Source of the DNA: Cristatella mucedo
Taxonomy: Eukaryota > Bryozoa > Phylactolaemata > Cristatellidae
Reading direction: 5' to 3'
Assembly (NCBI GenBank): GCA_009760855.2
Contig: WPIO01000003.1
Coordinates: forward strand, 8,640,001 to 8,704,000
DNA length: 64,000 nucleotides
Shown here: positions 9,396 through 21,312 of the stretch, piece after piece
How the letters are laid out: each line of letters begins with the position of its first letter
Numbering within the stretch: position 1 is the stretch's first letter
Notes under the pieces: generated by a model
What the model was told of the DNA's origin: nothing
The model's input: only the letters and a program-made list of their open reading frames with translations
Databases searched by the model: none
Program-made: the position numbers and the translations under genes

Positions 9396-12300
9396 CTGCT
9401 GCCGCATGCACACGCTCGGGCGAACATACCAGCTCGAACGTGCTATGCAGCGCAGTGAGCATGCTGCTTGCCTTAACGTTTGACTACCTTCGACTGATTG
9501 CTGACCGGTCAAAGAATTTTTTTCGCAGCGCAGCTCTACCCGGTTTCGGAAGTATGTCGAGCAGGGAACGTCTTTGTGAGAGTCAATTGGTAACGGACTG
9601 TTAAATACTTATCCGCGACGCCCGATCCTCCCTCCCACGCGCGGATTCTGCCACGGGACCGCCTGGACTTATGTCTGGGATTGTTACTCAACCTGCGTAA
9701 CTCTTGTGTTCACTCGGTTGCCGCAAGGGTCCTAATAGAAATGGCAATACTCACTTAATGCATTCGTTTTCTGATTAATCGTTAGACATACTGCTGTATG
9801 CTTGGCGTGGCTTTCTAACCTACTTCTTTGGTGTCTAGGGGAGGCTGACTGGCAGCTGGGCTCGAAGGATTGCAGGTGACAGCTCCTCTGTGAATGCATG
9901 ATCCTCCTTCACAAATCTGCCGCAGAAACGTTCGCTTGGTATCGCTTATATTATATGTATAGCAGCAGCGCTGGCATGGTTTAAATCGTACTTATTTGAT
10001 CGTGTTACATCTGTGTCGTGTGGGGTCAGCTCTCACACACGAGACAGGTCACCTGTGGAGTCTCTCAACCCTCAAGGGTCCGTCCTCGGTCTCTTTCTGT
10101 TCTCCATTTTACTCAACCTCTGGGAAAAGTGATTAAGGCCCATGGAATAGGATATCACTTTTATGCTGGCGATACTCAGCTGTATTTGTTATTCAAACCG
10201 TCGGAATCCACTGCGGCAACTGATAAACTGATTGCTTGCCTTGCTGACATTCCAACCTGGATGTTGGAAAACTTCTTGAAACTAATTGACGATACAACCA
10301 AACTGCTGCTCATATGACACCCTAAACGTGTGGCTGGATTAAAAGGCTTTGCTTTTCTAATAGGTGATGCTGTTGTTGCGACCATCACCACGTGCTCGAA
10401 ACTTAGGTGTCGTTTTTGGTAGCTGCCAAAATTTTACAAAAGCTTTATTCAGAAGACTACTTCTACAGCTAGCCAAGTCCCAGAGGTTTGACCATGCTGC
10501 TAAGAGAAGCTAGGATGGCTGTCGGTTGATCAGCAAATACGGAGCAAAGTTCTTACGCTGACCGACAAGGCCCACCACGGCTTGGCTCCACCATACCTAG
10601 CTGAACTGCTGCACCAGTTTCAGCTGCCTCGTGCCCTCAGGTCTTGATGGACAATCAATTAGCTGTTCCATTCCTCTGCTTAAAGACCGTTGGCAGCAGA
10701 AGCTTTAGCTCTGCAGGTCCTAGACTGTGGAACCCTTTCCGGTGGTCCTACTTCCTGCTGCTGCTTCGGCTCCTGCAGCTGCTACTTCCATGCTACTCAC
10801 CACCTCAACTGCTCTCCTGACTCTGCTATGCTTCCCACTTTCTCTTTGTTGCGTGAGACGAAGTCTGTTGGCTACCGAATATGTACCGGAAGCCGCTTAG
10901 GCTGCGAGTGCACTATACAAAACTCTCATGCATAACACCCACATAGTCTTTATGGCTTTGTTGAGTTACAGACGGAGATGCATTACATTACATTATATCA
11001 CTAGGCAATGCCACCATGGTCCGGATACCGTGATGATACAATGGAATTGTCAATTCGGTCCAGGGAAAATATCTTTCTACATTATGAGGTGTATATATAT
11101 ATATATATATATATGTCAAGAGAGGGCCTGCCATTTGGCCCCAGATATTTAGGACTATAGCACCATACTTTCCTTACTGTAGTTGACCATGCTTTCTTCA
11201 CTGAGGTTTAGTGCTCCACTCACTTCTAGTCAGACAGATGTGCTAGTTCAATTCTTCTTAGCCATCGGCAGCTGCATGTACCTTTGCTTAGTCAATAGAA
11301 ACTGATGCTTGACATGTCGTTGTAGGGACATGAAGATACCCAGCAGCAGCAGCAGAAGAAAGGCTGCAAGTGGCTGCTAGTGTCTCACGATGCTGTCGAT
11401 ACAGGGCAAGTGGTGAGGCCATTTGTTAGCTTCCCACTGCGAATAGGACTTATCGTTCTGCTGAACATCCAGCAAACGGTTTATTATGCATCGTTAGTCT
11501 GACACCGTATACACTCGTGTGCAATTCTTCAAACCGTAGGGATGTTGACGTACACGGTGCTATCCTGCAATTTTGCAAGATGCCGGCGTGTCCTGTGTCA
11601 CATTGCATGTTGCAACCATCAGGTCACTTTCTGATATGCAGGTACGAGTCTGCAGTTTTGCAATCACACAAAGTGGCATCAAAGCCCACAGATACCAGTC
11701 ACTCTCATCATATTGTAGAGCTTGAGTTAGCAAAGCGGATATGCTAATATTCCTTGGCACATCGTAGATGTTGTCACAGGCTTGCTCAGCCAGCTGCTCC
11801 AAGTGGCAGCTCAGAAATGTGCCAAATATTGCCTTCTGCTTGGTGTCGAAGCTGCTGCAATCGAGTGATGAGAGGTTGAGCTAATTCGGTTGTAAGGATA
11901 AGCTATTGGTATGTGAAATATGGAGTTGCACTCGTTAGAGGTATTTGCAGGAGTTTGGCATGTAAGGGAGGCTTGGCGTGAGCAAAATAAGCCACTCTGT
12001 GGCAGTCAGTTGCCAGGCAATCTGCAAGCTTGTTTAACACGTTCTAACGAAGCTCCTCGATATAGCTCGATGGGGTGTGCCGCTCCCCTGTGGGTACAGC
12101 CTGTAAGAAGCCCAACACATGCCTGATAGATGACTTATTGGATTAGTGTCAGCATTCGACAACTTCAAGGTAGAAACCTCTGGGATGGCTATTAATTTTT
12201 GAATTGACATGTTGCTGTGTACTCAAGGGTAAGGCTTGCACGACATTCAGCTGCTGCTTGTGCGCTTGCCTGCTTTAACTTGATTAATAGAATCTGGATC

Positions 12301-15300
12301 GTACCAATAAGTGCCAACTTTACAGCACGCTACTGAAAGCCATCGTACAATAGAGTTGGGGCTAGCTGCTGGCTATTCTATTGGGAGGGCATTAGTTCGG
12401 ATTAAGTGAAGGTTTCGTAGAATTCATGAACTGCATTTTTACAGCATGATGCACTCAAGCAGACGAATGGCATGGCCGTGCTGAAGTACGAACCGTTCAT
12501 TCTGCACACTCAGTGCAGCACCCTAGAAGATGCTCGTATCCTGGTGAGTTATTTCTCATTGTGAAAAGCTGCACTGTGCTCGTACGTGGTTTCCAGTGCT
12601 TGCCTATTCGTTCTTTAGATTACCCTCATTTATTTGAATATTCCAAATGACAGTGCTTTCGTGTCATCGGCCTGCCGGTGCCATACTTAGCTGTCATGGT
12701 TGTAAATTTTGGAGGGTCTAGTTTGAACTGTTGCAGTCTCATGTTTTCTTGTAGCATGCCACAGCCGTTGCAGCAGGCTTTCGGAACTCAGGAATCACAG
12801 TTGGGAGGACAGGCAAAATTATAACGGTAAGAGTTGCAAAAGGGTCGTAGCTTGCTCTTTGAGCACCGCCGACTATTTTATTTATGTTGATGATTTTTTT
12901 TATTGGGGTGTGAGACGAATATCACTGCAGTAAAGTTGCAGAGTGACGGGACGATGGACGTTGTTCCTGACTTTTTTTTTACTGTCAATATTAATTACAA
13001 GTATGACTAACATTAGTCACCTGTTGTGTTCCTGGCTGCGGCCCATCGTCTGCATTGCTGAAAATCATGTGTTGAGAAACCTGCCGTGGTTTGCAGTCTG
13101 GCTGACCATGTTTCTGATGGCAGCACACTTTGTCCTCGATCGTTGGACGACCGACCATTTTGCCCTATCTGCAGCTCCTTTGCCCTGTCTGCATCCCATT
13201 AGCGCTGTCCGTGTTGCTTAACTGAGATACCTCTCTCGTGTGCTTTGCAATGGCCGGGTCAGTAGTCTAGTCTCGGCCTCTAATGGCTAGTCGTCTGAAC
13301 TGAGCTCCTCCGATAGCGCGAGCCTTGGGCCATTGTGTGGCGCAAGCAGGCGGCAGGGCGTGCACGAATGCCTGAAATGTGGCTAGGTGTGGCGCAGCAA
13401 GGACTGGTCCTCGTACCATTTTGGTTTGCACGAGTTCTCGGCAGTGTAAGCTCGTGGCGGCTGCCAGCCAGATTCAGCTTGCCACCCGGCCTCGCGAGTG
13501 GGTGCGCACCACGCATTAAGTGCTTCGAGAACCTTCGGATTAGTTCTAGACTTTGCTGCCATGGCCCTGTTAGCTAGCTGCAGCTGCCTCGGCGACTGGG
13601 CATGTCAGGCTAGGCAGGCAGTGTCGTCCACGATTTTGTCAGACTGGCAGCATCTCTGAGCTGTGTGCATCGGTTTCAGCGAAGCAAAACTGCCAGCGCG
13701 CCGGTTTGGCCTAGTGGTTACGGTGCTCATCTTTAACGACCAAGGTCAAGGTGAATGTATTTCATTACCTGGGTCGTGGGCTCGAGCCCCTTGGCATAGG
13801 TGAAAGCGCCTGAGCAGAGATTCAGTTCTTTTAGGGTGCTATGCAAATTAGTTATATCATCTACAGCAGCACTGAGAGAGTTGCAAGCTTTCAACATTAG
13901 TTCTGTCGGTTCAGGGCAGTGCTTAACTACCCGAGCACCGTGATGTGGCATAATTGTCTCACCTATCAGCTGCCAGCGACTCTGTGGGAAGCGGAAAACT
14001 TACTTTGCTGCCAAGGATTAGCTGCTGGCAGGTCATCGTGGCGAAGGTGCAGTGCTGCTAACATTCTTGGTGTGCGGTGTCGGTAAAAAAAAATCTGCAT
14101 TGCATTGCTCAGGTGGTCCTTGCATAGTAGCAGAACTCGCTGGCAAGCAAGTGTTGCCGTTTATCCCTTTGGCACCCTTCCTCAGTTATCTGGAAATCGA
14201 TTATTATGGATTCTACTGCTGCTCAGTGAAAGCTTTAAGGGGGATAGAACTGTCATGGTAGTGGGAGCGCGGCATGTCACGTGGGAGCCTCGGGGTAGCA
14301 GAGGATCATGTGGGGGCAGGTAGGGCTAGCCTCATTTAGGAGGCTGGCATGTCAAGCAGGACCAGCACATGTGGGGGGCAGGTCATCATGTGACGGGTAA
14401 CATGTAAGAAGACTGTCGTAGTACTGTTATGTGCCAGATACATAATGTATAATTTATCTAAAATACGATGGTCGAGGTAAAGGTCATAGAATTGCTCAAG
14501 AAGCTGGTTCATGAGATTCGTTAAGATGGATACTATGCGCTGCTGTCTAAACATGCATATTGCTCATACATTTTGCGCCCACTTGGGAAACTCATTGTTG
14601 TGCAATATTTCTTGTCAATACTATGTCTGCAAACTAATCATTGTTTGCAATCACCTTCTGTTACTGGCAAGTGTTGACGAGCCTCTGTTTTTTGTGAAGT
14701 GGCACTACCCATTGGGCTGATATACCGACTTTTAAGGACCCTCTGTATACTTTGGTTGCCCGAAGGCAGATGTTCCTCAAACGTGTTCCCTTAAGATAGT
14801 TGCCACACTAATGGGAAATGGATTTTTATTTATGATATTGAAGCTTCTTTTTTTTATTGCACACGATCTAAATTTCTTTCTATGCACCCGACATCAGCTG
14901 AGTCAGTAAGTTGGATGATAGGTTTGATTTTCTTTAGCGCATATGGTTGCTTATTTTGTAGTTCCTGGACTGCTAAATGTTGTTCTATTTTGTCACAGTC
15001 TACTTGAATAGTACTTATGGCTTTGCTCTCTCTCTCTCTCCATCGGTATTATTTAAAGAATATTAGCAGCAGGTGTTTATTCTGCAGATACTAAGCTAGA
15101 GAGTAGCCGCCATTTCGGTACAGTGTTTGCTACCCTAAGCACTCGCAACGTGTTTGGGTGACTGGAGTCCCGCTCTCAATTGTTTGTGCAATGATGCCAA
15201 TTTTGCTTTGCTGCTCATTCCCACGGCCATTTGCTGTTTTTGCTACTAGCTTCTTCTTTCAACTGTTCTCCAAGTTTCCGGCTGCCATCTCCTACTTTTG

Positions 15301-18300
15301 CATGCTGATGTGAATGTTAGCCATTGAGTAGCGCCGAAAGTCTCTCATGTTTAAACTTTAATAAGCTTCTAAATGAAATGCATATGTGCAGGGTTCACCT
15401 CTGGCATTCCTGGCTCGGCGAATACAGGATCGACGAAATGTCAGCACATTGTCAGCACAAACCCGTACATTATCTATCTACAAGAGCTAAAGACGTCCCT
15501 TGCTCTATCTATGTGAGGCTGTCGACATCTTTAATCACTACCAAATCCTTTTGCTAAAGGCATGAGGATTAATGTAATCGCTTTGAGTGTTATGCCTAAC
15601 GCATAATACTGACAATTGTTTTAATCTTATGCCATGAATGCATTTTTTGTCGACTTTACGTCATTGTAGTCTACCGAGCTATGTGCTGTTGTCATATAAT
15701 GGCTGCATGTATGGCGATCAGGAGTGTGACCCAAGCAGAGTGATCATGCATATGATTTGGTTAAAACCTGACCAAGCAGGTTTGCTGCCTTTTGGGCTTG
15801 CCGAAAGCTCATGGCATTTTTGTTTTACTGTTTCTCTCGATGCGCTTTTTCTTGAAGGCTGTTCGGAGCACACATGCATTAGAAGTGCCTCTGTCCAGGA
15901 GCGGCAGAATTCTGGTCTCGGACGAGGTTAGCCGCTAGCGTGAACTAAGCTTCAAATTTGCGCATTGGCATTTTTATCCATGCTTTCGTGTTACTTTGAA
16001 ACCGTACTTGTAGTATCTGCAGTTTTTGACTACTGTGGCAAATCAGAAGCACAATGAGAACCTTACACGAGTACGGAGGTAGGTAGGCCCCATCAAATGG
16101 ACCGAGCACAAGCAGCTACAAAGAGATATTGCCTATGTCACTCTCAGCTTGCATTTTGTTATTTGGCTTGGCTAGCATGGAGATGTCACGTTTTCTGCCG
16201 AGTGCTTTTCAGCTAGTCATGCTGTTGCACAGTTCTTTTTTTGTAGCATCTTACATGTCCCCTTCCCGGTTTTGGTTAATGCTGGGTGGGGGTCACCTCT
16301 TCACAGCATTCTGCTACACCCATTGCTTGCTAATGGGCTATGGTACCTGCTTGTTGCTGGAATGGGCATGGATATTGTTGTCTGGCTGTGCTGAACGTGT
16401 GTCGGAGCCCAGCTGCACCCGATTGCAGCAGCTCTTCTATTGGCCTTTGAATATTTAGCACAGTATATCTGGCTGTATCAGTATTTTGTGAAATCACTGT
16501 CGGCCTCATTATCGGAACTGTAGTGCATCCACTCAATGTGCAACACCACATGCTGTTAAATCGGATCGGATAGTCCATCGGATTTACGTTTGCAAGAACT
16601 TAGTTTTGGAGCACTGTCATTTGCCACCGCCACGATCTGCTGTCCGTCCTAGCCTGCATTCTCGTTACCTCTCTCCTCTGGGGCATTTTCTGTGCTCAGC
16701 TGTCCATTCCTTGTAAGGCCTGCCCTACTTTTTTAGTAGTTCACTTAGCTTTACCGAGCATCCGTGGTTAGCTCACATTGATATTTATGTATTGGAGAGC
16801 ATTGTCGTGTCGGCTATAATATGGCTGCAGGAAATGTTTACAAATCCCTGAAGTTTAACGATATGTCTCCTTTGCTGAAAGAGCTTGGAGGGCTGCCGGT
16901 TGATCAACGGATGTAGAGTTAGGCTCTTACGCTGACCCACAAGGCCCCACGGCTTGGCTCGTTCATACCTAGCTGAACTGCTGTGCCAACAAGTTTCAGC
17001 CTCGTGCCCTCAGGTCCTCCGTGGGCTATAAATGAGCTGTTTCATTCGTATGCTTAAAGACCGTTGGCGACAGAAGCTTTTGCTCTGCAGATCCAAGACG
17101 GTGGAATTCGTTTCCACAATTCTTACTCAACGACACGAACTCTCCGGCTGCCGATTATGACACATCCTTTCCATCCGCTCTGAGTGGCTACTTCCATGCT
17201 AATCACTGCTCTCCTGACTCAGCTATGCTTCTCACTTTCTCTTTGTGGCATGAGATGAAGTCTGTTGGCTACCGAATGTGTACCAAAAGCTGCTTAGGCT
17301 TAGAGTGGGCTATACTAAACTCTCCTGCGTAACACACATAGTTCTTGTGGCTTTGTGGACTTACAGACAGAGATACATGAACGTATCTTATTTTGCTGTT
17401 CGTGTATAAGAAATTCCTTTGGTAAGTGTGTTGTTGTTGTTTGGGCTCCGGGGATTGCTCTGTAAGCTGCCTTGCCACATTAAGACTCACTCCGTATGCA
17501 TGCCTGCCTGCTTGCTATAAAGCATCGTGTCTCTTCATTTTGCAAGTGTTCTTGCAGAATGCTGCTGTGGCACCCTTCACCCCAGTGGCTACAAACCGGG
17601 AACTGTCAACCCGTGTTGTTTGGACTAGTATTTCTCAATTGGACGTTTGTCTGTTTTGATATTGGTTATGCAGTCTCTGTTGACTTGCTGAGCAATTCGT
17701 ACACAGTCGATGTTTTGCTGTGCTTCTACATCCTCTTACAAATAGCAATTTTTGGGGCTGCCGAGAAAGAGAGCTGCATTATATGTTCCTTGGCTAGTAG
17801 GTATAGGCTAATTTATTTCCATATAGCCAGTTTAATAGTTAAAGCGTTTGTCTCGACATACCAAAGGCTGCAGGTTACCTGCGGGGAAATCAATCTTTGA
17901 GGGCCATTACAAACGCATTTCATGCTCTTCATTTAAAACAATCCCTTCTGATAACATAACGTCGATATTGAGTTTTGTAACTTTTGCATCAACTAAAAGC
18001 TGCTCTGTTTTCTAAATTGGAAAAATACAAGTGAATATGTTGGAAGCCTTCAATATATTCGGCACACAGTATCTGATCCTGGGGGTAAGATTCCTGAAAC
18101 CGAAAGTATTTTTGCTCCAGGTCTCTGTTATCAAAAAGCTTTTTCAAACGCACCTCCTTGCTCTAAAGAGGGTCGTTGCTACAAGTAGATGGGACCGTGC
18201 TTGCCGAAACCACGACCCGTTTTTCAGGTCCAGTATGCAACAGCTTTAATCGGCTTGGCAAGAAGCTGCTTGAGCCTGCACTCTTTCAAGATAATTTTTT

Positions 18301-20039
18301 TTGGCAGTGCAAAGTCTCCTTGTAAACTGAACCGAGATTGCAATAACAGCTCCAATATGGCATGCTGTTCTTTAAACATCAAAAGTTATGCTTGGATTAT
18401 GTTTGTGGCTGTTTATATCGTCAGATATTATGTATGGCGATCCGAAGTGTGGCAGTTATGTCAAGCATATTGACAGTTTATCTGCCTTACCAATCGAAAA
18501 ATTACCGGCTGGTACTCTCAAGCAGATGACACCTGTTTGCTTACTCAGGGATATCAAGAAGTGTCGTTTTTAGGAGATCTATAAACAAAAAGTGAGCTGC
18601 TCAAGTAGTTAATGGAGGATGCCAAATTATCTGATCTGATCTTGCTAGTGTTCTATGTCTGGAGGCAATGTACTATGTTGACATGATGTTTTTGAACCAA
18701 GGGTACTATCGTGGCCTCACGGCACAAATAGTTTTTCCAGATATTCTTAAACGGATCTCATTAATGCCCATACTGCAGCTGGGTGACTCATTTTTCATTT
18801 CCATTAATGACTACATCAATTCTTAGAGTTAATTGTTAGAGCAAGTGGTTAGAGCACATCTGCCTGCACGATACAACTACTCAGCTTATGGGCCGCATGA
18901 GTTGCATGTCATCACAGAATTAAGTATGGCTAGAATGAGCTTGCTTAGGGACTTACCCGGGGAAAATGGAATAATAGACGTAATACTTTGGTCATACTAA
19001 TTTTGGCCTAATTCATTTATTAATATTGGATACAATCATGTTTGGGACAGTTTAGAGGGTGCAAATCAAAAGTCGTGCCAGTTACCTTGACCTACAAATT
19101 AATTTTTTGGTGGTGATGTTGCACAATTTTTTCAGATGTTTTTTTAAGCATCTCTGCACATGTCGAAGCAGGTCTTATGGGCATGCTCTAAATCACTGGC
19201 CTCCCAGCTTACCAGCCATTACTCATTTAGAGCAACCCAGGCCAGTTAGTTGTATTATTTAAATGCATATATGGGCTGCATTTTCATGTCCATGCATTTT
19301 CCTGGTTTACTCCTCAAGTCAAGTCTGAGCTCTGCCATTTTCCAAAACATGTATTAAGTGTTCAGTTCATGTAAACGTGTTTTAGAACTCGGTGAGCTTA
19401 TTGGTGCACGTTCATCCTATCAGCCAGTCTGTTGACCTTTCCCAAATTTCCTTTAGTGTATTTATATTACTGGAAAATAACCGTGTATATAGTTCATAGT
19501 GCCGCAGGAACTTTCACTACCCTGTGGCAGCACATGAGTGTGGTCAGCATCTGGGTGTTAGGCCTGATGAGCAGCACGATATCTCACGATCTGATATAAT
19601 TGGACAGCGTTGGTTCACAGTTCAAGGACCAAGCGATGTCAAGCAAAATATGTGTACAAACCTGTAGGTGTGCGTGGAGTATGAGCCCTCGCATTATTTG
19701 TTGGCAGTAGGGAGATTCTTTTTTGACAGCCGGATGTACGTCCATAGTTCATTTGTAGGCATGGATGGAAGATGCTTTCACAGCTAACATTTTTCTGTCA
19801 ACTATTGCTAAAGCAATTTGTTGGGTCTTCACATTACTGTCTCTTGTAGATTTTTTGAAAATCTTATGCAAGTTACTTTGAAGCAGGAGAAGATTGACCC
19901 ACACGCCAAACCTATAAGTGGCAGCATTCGGCACTCTCCACATGTTCGCGATAAAGCTATTTTAACACAAACAGAAAAGGTATGCCCAACCATTGAGGAT
20001 GCAGATGATGAAGATATAGATCTCAACATCTTTTATTGA
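9133..20039 (+). CDS. TYW3: TYW3, tRNA wybutosine-synthesizing protein 3 (7 exons)
   Basis: TYW3 is an S-adenosylmethionine-dependent methyltransferase acting on the wybutosine precursor at position 37 of tRNA-Phe (the yW-86 to yW-72 step). Coding exons are 9133-9294, 11326-11412, 12445-12543, 12755-12826, 15858-15926, 16014-16078 and 19850-20039. Joined they give 247 residues with no stop; the human protein is about 259. Junctions are phase 0 except exon 6/7, where AG|A splits an Arg codon. Family motifs appear in order: ADLSRKGS (15-22), TTSSCSGR (42-49), GCKWLLVSH (67-75), LKYEPFILH (96-104), [10 protein letters not shown] (124-133), [12 protein letters not shown] (141-152), then an acidic C-terminus ending [11 protein letters not shown]. 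All introns are GT-AG. The start ATG has a purine-poor but acceptable context and begins at the conserved N-terminus. Introns 1 and 6 carry LINE-B fragments. Identification is by family knowledge; the exon chain is read directly. Confidence 0.96.
9325..9390. repeat. (GAGC)n/(GA)n microsatellite in TYW3 intron 1
   Basis: GAGCGAGC units pass into a pure GA run starting 30 bases after the exon 1 donor. Confidence 0.95.
10010..10990 (+). mobile_element. LINE-B fragment in TYW3 intron 1
   Basis: It encodes a reverse transcriptase piece ([18 protein letters not shown], with FYAGDT in place of the catalytic FYADDT; then [18 protein letters not shown]) and continues through RARNLGV-like and [10 protein letters not shown] motifs. 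It ends in the ACAGACGGAGATGCATTACATTA tail. Stops and frameshifts throughout. Confidence 0.85.
11326..11412 (+). CDS. TYW3: TYW3 exon 2 (residues 55-83)
   Basis: Acceptor TTGTAG|GGA, donor GTG|GTGAGG, 87 bases, phase 0. It begins with GHEDT and a five-Gln CAG run, then [11 protein letters not shown]. The Gln run is absent from the vertebrate protein as I remember it and sits next to the splice acceptor. Confidence 0.93.
12445..12543 (+). CDS. TYW3: TYW3 exon 3 (residues 84-116)
   Basis: Acceptor TTTACAG|CAT, donor CTG|GTGAGT, 99 bases, phase 0. It encodes [12 protein letters not shown] and LEDARIL, a well conserved stretch. Confidence 0.96.
12755..12826 (+). CDS. TYW3: TYW3 exon 4 (residues 117-140)
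   Basis: Acceptor TTGTAG|CAT, donor ACG|GTAAGA, 72 bases, phase 0. It encodes [16 protein letters not shown]. Confidence 0.96.
13697..13862 (+). mobile_element. SINE-B copy in TYW3 intron 4
   Basis: A-box-like TGGCCTAGTGGTTACGGTG and B-box-like GTGGGCTCGAGCCCC are followed by a tail GCGCCTGAGCAGAGATTCAG and GGGTGCTATGCAAAT. The tail resembles the 3' stem-loop of LINE-A, as expected for a SINE that borrows a LINE's replication machinery. Confidence 0.75.
15858..15926 (+). CDS. TYW3: TYW3 exon 5 (residues 141-163)
   Basis: Acceptor CTTGAAG|GCT, donor GAG|GTTAGC, 69 bases, phase 0. It encodes [16 protein letters not shown] and ends VSDE. The donor keeps GT but departs from consensus at later positions, so this junction may be weaker; homology on both sides supports it. 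Confidence 0.9.
16014..16078 (+). CDS. TYW3: TYW3 exon 6 (residues 164-184 plus 2 bases)
   Basis: Acceptor CTTGTAG|TAT, donor AG|GTAGGT, 65 bases. It encodes [20 protein letters not shown], matching the conserved ANQKMEEN-type helix. It is only 87 bases after exon 5. Confidence 0.92.
16805..17385 (+). mobile_element. LINE-B 3' fragment in TYW3 intron 6
   Basis: Degenerate motifs shared with 2172-3024: GGLPVDQR-, [14 protein letters not shown]-like and DRSFCSADP-like, then the CACACATAGTTCTTGTGG and ACAGACAGAGATACATG tail. It is truncated at its 5' end. Confidence 0.8.
19850..20039 (+). CDS. TYW3: TYW3 exon 7 (terminal, residues 185-247)
   Basis: Acceptor CTTGTAG|A completes the split Arg, then [20 protein letters not shown] and an acidic tail to TGA at 20037-20039. 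The acidic end resembles other TYW3 proteins. Confidence 0.93.
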
Positions 20040-20165
20040 TGTTTCTTGAATTGAATTTGCTCATTTTCCATATCTAGCCTGTATTTATATTGCTTTGCTG
20101 CACACAGCTCTACCACCAGGCATACATACTATAGGTATTCCGGAGAAGTGATGTTCTGTCTTATA

Positions 20166-20171
20166 AATAAA
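20166..20171 (+). terminator. Candidate TYW3 polyadenylation signal
   Basis: AATAAA lies 127 bases after the TYW3 stop codon, within ATAAATAAAATATTTTATAAAAC. No better signal lies closer to the stop. Confidence 0.6.
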
Positions 20172-20220
20172 ATATTTTATAAAACGAATTGTTTTCTTTG
20201 CCATGATAGTGCTTTTGAAC

Positions 20221-20590
20221 CATCTTTGCTGTGACAGTGCATCTGAACCAGCTACTGCAGATCTTACATCTGGGTACTTAGTTGACTTATTTGCACTTAG
20301 TCGAAAAGATTTGCTTTTTATGCTGCTGATGGGGTAACTAAACATTAGTTATGGACAGTATAGTCATGTCACTTTAGGCACACTCCCATAGGTCAGGTCA
20401 CATTTTTTTGCCGTGACAGTGCATCTGAACCAGCTACGGCATATATACATCTGGGTACTCGGTTGACTTATTGGCACTGAGTCGAAAGATTTGCTTTTTA
20501 TGCTGCTGATGGGGTAACTAAACATCAGTTATGCACAGTATGGTCATGTCACGTGAGACACATTGCCATAGGTCAGGTCACATTTTTGTG
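20221..20590. repeat. Direct tandem duplication, about 182-bp period
   Basis: GTGACAGTGCATCTGAACCAG begins at 20231 and, with one base fewer shown, again at 20413. Both units run through GATTTGCTTTTTATGCTGC and CATAGGTCAGGTCACATTTTT. Identity is about 90%. The duplication lies just downstream of TYW3. Confidence 0.88.
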
Positions 20591-20689
20591 TATAATGCAA
20601 CCTCTCGTAGTCATTGGCTATTCTTCCAGATAATGGTTCGGAGAAGAAATTAACCGTTGTCATTTGGGAGGACTTCATTAGTTTTGTTA

Positions 20690-20938
20690 CATTATCAAAG
20701 GCCCTGCGATTCGTCCTTTAAGTGCTTATGCATGCTGATGCTGTGCATGCTGCCACTAACCAAACTTGCTTGCTGACCCATTGCACATCACCCCTAACCA
20801 TGCTATTCCTGTTGTTAATTGAGCATTCTACCACTAACCATTCGGTCGCACTTCCTTTGTAGCAAATTTAAAGTGCCTAGAAAGAGATTGAGTTCTCTGA
20901 GGGCGCTCTCAAATGCATTATTATTATTATTATTATCA
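20690..20938 (+). mobile_element. LINE-A 3' end
   Basis: Diagnostic parts are GATTCGTCCTTTAAGTGCTTA, CATGCTGCCACTAACCA, then the stem-loop AAAGTGCCTAGAAAGAGATT / GAGTTCTCTGAGGGCGC and a (TTA)n tail. Confidence 0.9.
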
Positions 20939-21179
20939 AAGGGTATACAAGGTCGACCAAACTAGTGCTGTTTATTAGCGAAACATTTCCTGTAACATCT
21001 ACTGTCACACCTCAAGGATCTTCCTGAAGTTACTCCAGAGAAGTAGCAGAGAAGAGAAGGAGAGCAGAGAAGGTCGTTGGGGTGTTTTTCTAATTACCTG
21101 TCTTGAAATACCTGCATTATAGCTCATAGAGCAACGAGTATAGCTACATAGCACGTTCTTCTGACAGCACACAAAGTAG

Positions 21180-21312
21180 CACTGGTTTGGCCCAGTGCTT
21201 ACGGTGCCCGCCCGATCAAGGTCTGGCCGAGATTAGGACCTCCAGCCCCGTGGTATATGTGAAACGCCTGAAGAGAGATTAAGTTCTCTTATGCCGCTAT
21301 ACAAATAAATGG
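21180..21312 (+). mobile_element. SINE-B copy
   Basis: GGTTTGGCCCAGTGCTTACGG (A-box-like) and a decayed B box, then GAAACGCCTGAAGAGAGATT, AAGTTCTCTTATGCCGC and TATACAAAT. Confidence 0.7.

Noticed and set aside
9133-9483. The 116-codon open frame as a one-exon gene
   Set aside because: TYW3 homology ends exactly at the GTAAGG donor at 9295; the rest is intron and GA repeat.
15690-18450. TGTATGGCGATC-like strings at 15711 and 18430 as a repeated exon
   Set aside because: Similarity is limited to about 20 bases and neither lies in an exon supported by TYW3 homology.
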